64,000 bases of DNA from Kamptonema formosum PCC 6407 (lineage in GTDB: Bacteria; Cyanobacteriota; Cyanobacteriia; Cyanobacteriales; Microcoleaceae): assembly GCF_000332155.1 (NCBI RefSeq), contig NZ_KB235903.1, positions 2,206,803-2,270,802 on the forward strand, in the 5' to 3' direction. Positions 61,833-64,000 of this stretch are shown piece after piece. A model generated the notes under the pieces. That model saw only the letters and a list, made by a program, of their open reading frames with translations. It was not told where the DNA came from and ran no database searches. Position 1 is the stretch's first letter. Each line of letters starts with the position of its first letter. Both the position numbers and the translations under genes were made by a program.

Positions 61833-64000
61833 TTAATTGTTTTCTTGGACTTTAGTGGGTAAGGTGATAATAAATTCTGTCCCTTGACCTAGTGTTGAGT
61901 TAACATGAATAGAACCGCCATGTTTTTCGATGACGATTTGACGAGCGATTGCCAATCCTAACCCCGTGCCTTTCCCTACACCCTTAGTAGTAAACAAATG
62001 GTCAAATACCTTTTGCTTGACTGATTCATTCATTCCTTGACCATTGTCAGTTATAGTAATTTTTACATCTTGATTGTCCACGCAGGCGATAATTTTAATC
62101 AGATTAGGCTGAGCCTTGATTTGGGCAAAACTCCGCCCAATATTTGCTTCTTCTAAGGCATCGATCGCATTAGCCAGAATGTTCATAAACACCTGGTTAA
62201 GCTGTCCAGGGAAGCATGAGATTGCGGGAATATTCCCATAGTCTTTGACTACTTCAATGGCGGGTCGATCGTCGTTCGCTTTCAATCGATATTTGAGGAT
62301 TAAGAGCGTGCTGTCTATGCCCTCGTGGATGTTAAATATCGCTTTGTAGTCTTTGTCAGCTCGAGAAAAGGTGCGGAGGCTAGTGCTGATACTTTTAATG
62401 CGATCGCAGCCCGATTGCATCGAGTCAATCATTCTGGGCAAGTCTTCAATAATATAGTCTAAATCGATATCTTTGGCATGGTCGGCAAGCTCTATTTCTG
62501 GGGCGCGATCGCGATAGAGATTGAGATGCTCCACTAAGTCTTGAACTGTGGATTTGGCTTCATATAAATTACCGGAAATAAAGCCAACTGGGTTATTAAT
62601 CTCATGAGCAACACCAGCAACTAAGTTGCCCAACGCCGACATTTTCTCACTTTGAATCATTTGCAATTGGGCTTGTTGTAAATCTTGTAAAGCGTGTTCG
62701 AGTTCTTGAGATTTTTGCAAGATGGCTGACTCAGCTTGTTTGCGATCGCTAATATCCAAATATAATCCATCCCAAACCATTGAGCCATCGGCAAATCTTT
62801 GGATTCGAGATTCCCCATGAATCCACTTGACGATTCCAGATGGGGTGACAATTCGCCCTTCCCATTGCCAGGAAGATCGGGTTTGAATGACGTGAGTTTG
62901 GGACTGTAGAAAACTTGCTATGTCATCTGGATGTACCATATTGTCGAAAAACTGCCAATTGGACATAGCTTGCTCTGGGGTAATTTCGAGCAAGTTGTAA
63001 CAGTCAGCACTGATGTAGTTTAACGATAGGATTCCATCAGGATTCATCCGATATTGATAAACCACTCCCGGCACGTTGTCTACTAAATTATGAAAGCGAG
63101 ACTGGGCGGCATTCAACTCATTTAGCGATCGCTCTAGCTGTTGGGAATAGGTTTGTGACTGCTCATAAAGTAGGGCATTTTCCAAAGAAATAGCCGCTTG
63201 AGCACAAAGTAGATTGAGTAGCTCAATGCGATCGCTCGTGAACGCTCCCGTTGTTAAATTATTCTCTAGATACAACACCCCTAGCAACTTCCCTTGATGC
63301 AAAATTGGGCTGCACAAAATACTTTTTGGCTGCTGACCCATGATGTATGGGTCATTAGCTAAAGTCGGATCGATCGTGGCATCAATCAGCACAGCAGTCT
63401 GTTTATTACGCTTAACTTTGTAAATCAGCTTCAGGGGAATGTCTTGACTGTCCTCAATGGCAAGGCGCTGCAACACGACTGGCTCCGTCCCCACAGTAAT
63501 CGATCCTTCGATCAGCAAGCGCGAGTCTTGTAAGAGCATTAACACGCACTTATCAGCTCCCGCATTTTCGATGACGAGAGAAAGCAACGATGCCAGCAGT
63601 TTTTCCAATTCGATTTCGCCTGAGATAGTTTGAGAAGCTTTGAGAATGGCGGCTAAATCTAAAGTAGCAGAGACAATGCTACTGTTGGAACTGGGAGAAC
63701 TGGTGGAGCTACTCCCCAATGAGAAGATAGTTTCTTGAGTGGAGAGGGGAGAACGGGTTTGCTGGAGGATGGGGGCGAGAAGTTCGGGATAGCATCGCTC
63801 CAAGTCGGCAACTTTGGCTTTAGCGCCCCAACGAGCATAGCCATAGTAGGCATTCGTCATGTATTCCTGGGCAATGCGCTGTTTGTCCCAGTCTAGGTAA
63901 AATTTAGCAGCTAGTTCATTGGCTAGTGCTTCTTCTTGGATGTATTCGTTGGCTTTGGCTCCAATGATGGCGCGATCGTAATGTTCAATTGCTTCAGCTT
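61833..64000 (-). CDS. Giant kinase copy 6, 3' part (GAF-PAS-histidine kinase), cut by window end
   Basis: The frame stays open to the window edge, so only the last roughly 720 residues are seen; Met codons near 63860 are internal. Visible order: end of the TPR-like region (EEALANELAAKFYLDW, MTNAYYGYARWGAKAKVADL, as in the other copies), GAF (ENAGADKCVLMLLQD), coiled coil, one PAS/PAC unit (VPGVVYQYRMNPDGILSLNY ... GIVKWIHGESR), coiled coil, and a transmitter of the second subtype (GVAHEINNPVGFISGNLYEAK, NIHEGIDSTLLILKYRLKAN) shared with copy 2. The tail is STLGQGTEFIITLPTK. A kinase and ATPase part upstream is expected by analogy but is not in the window. It is the first gene of the array in the direction of transcription that is visible. 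Confidence 0.93.
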   Translation of the reverse strand, partial: AEAIEHYDRAIIGAKANEYIQEEALANELAAKFYLDWDKQRIAQEYMTNAYYGYARWGAKAKVADLERCYPELLAPILQQTRSPLSTQETIFSLGSSSTSSPSSNSSIVSATLDLAAILKASQTISGEIELEKLLASLLSLVIENAGADKCVLMLLQDSRLLIEGSITVGTEPVVLQRLAIEDSQDIPLKLIYKVKRNKQTAVLIDATIDPTLANDPYIMGQQPKSILCSPILHQGKLLGVLYLENNLTTGAFTSDRIELLNLLCAQAAISLENALLYEQSQTYSQQLERSLNELNAAQSRFHNLVDNVPGVVYQYRMNPDGILSLNYISADCYNLLEITPEQAMSNWQFFDNMVHPDDIASFLQSQTHVIQTRSSWQWEGRIVTPSGIVKWIHGESRIQRFADGSMVWDGLYLDISDRKQAESAILQKSQELEHALQDLQQAQLQMIQSEKMSALGNLVAGVAHEINNPVGFISGNLYEAKSTVQDLVEHLNLYRDRAPEIELADHAKDIDLDYIIEDLPRMIDSMQSGCDRIKSISTSLRTFSRADKDYKAIFNIHEGIDSTLLILKYRLKANDDRPAIEVVKDYGNIPAISCFPGQLNQVFMNILANAIDALEEANIGRSFAQIKAQPNLIKIIACVDNQDVKITITDNGQGMNESVKQKVFDHLFTTKGVGKGTGLGLAIARQIVIEKHGGSIHVNSTLGQGTEFIITLPTKVQENN

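Overview
The window comes from a filamentous cyanobacterium, most likely an Oscillatoriales genus such as Microcoleus, Oscillatoria or Kamptonema. The evidence is the very frequent HIP1 octamer GCGATCGC, many blocks of 7-bp tandem repeats (STRRs) between genes, and typical cyanobacterial genes: a cyAbrB regulator, a fused modBC, a long two-domain ThiE and giant Ser/Thr-His kinases. Genus is inference. I saw no rRNA, tRNA or CRISPR array.

Layout. (1) 1-9.9 kb: housekeeping and envelope genes, namely a CofE-like membrane protein, cyAbrB, RecX, a WecG/TagA glycosyltransferase, a membrane TPR protein, a double-ATPase peptide-type ABC subunit and a secreted protein. (2) 9.9-11.7 kb: a mobile-element pocket. 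An RTX-like gene ends inside an internally deleted IS element, and next to it lies a pair of inverted REP hairpins beside a REP-associated tyrosine transposase. (3) 12-15.4 kb: a molybdate locus with an RHH-Mop regulator that has a palindromic operator at its own start, the fused permease-ATPase ModBC, and a cupin gene that overlaps modBC tail to tail. (4) 16-22.4 kb: a RarD-like exporter with a broken partial copy, then an accessory island: an HTH-NB-ARC ATPase translationally coupled to a TPR protein with eight near-identical 40-residue repeats, a TumE/TumA-like toxin-antitoxin pair, a frameshifted DUF4926 gene, and a coupled pair of a PIN-like (DUF1308) protein and a DUF3349-like partner. 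(5) 22.5-28.2 kb: a VanX-like dipeptidase, an FHA protein, a beta-helix/SPOR surface protein, thiE and thiS. (6) 28.2-64 kb: one continuous same-strand signalling block.

That block is the most striking part. Six very large paralogues lie head to tail from 64.0 down to 32.4 kb; the first is cut by the window end. Each complete one joins a Ser/Thr kinase, a STAND-like AAA ATPase, a long TPR-like region, a GAF domain and a histidine kinase; two also carry PAS domains. They are followed by a Cache-HAMP hybrid histidine kinase with a receiver, and by a receiver-histidine kinase whose transmitter is closely related to those of the giant kinases. None of the five complete giant proteins has a receiver, so the two downstream proteins are natural candidate phospho-partners (inference). 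Domain-by-domain resemblance gives conflicting groupings among the paralogues, pointing to recombination or gene conversion. A decayed seventh 3' end lies between copies 3 and 4. Palindromic repeats have entered the reading frames just before the ATPase P-loop, reaching six 33-bp units in one gene.

Small dispersed repeats are abundant. I recognise two MITE-like families by their ends (TATAGCAACC...GGTTGCTATA and GACTTACGCA...TGCGTAAGTC), a GAAACCGGGTTTC family, REP hairpins and more than ten STRR blocks, several of which touch or enter coding sequence.
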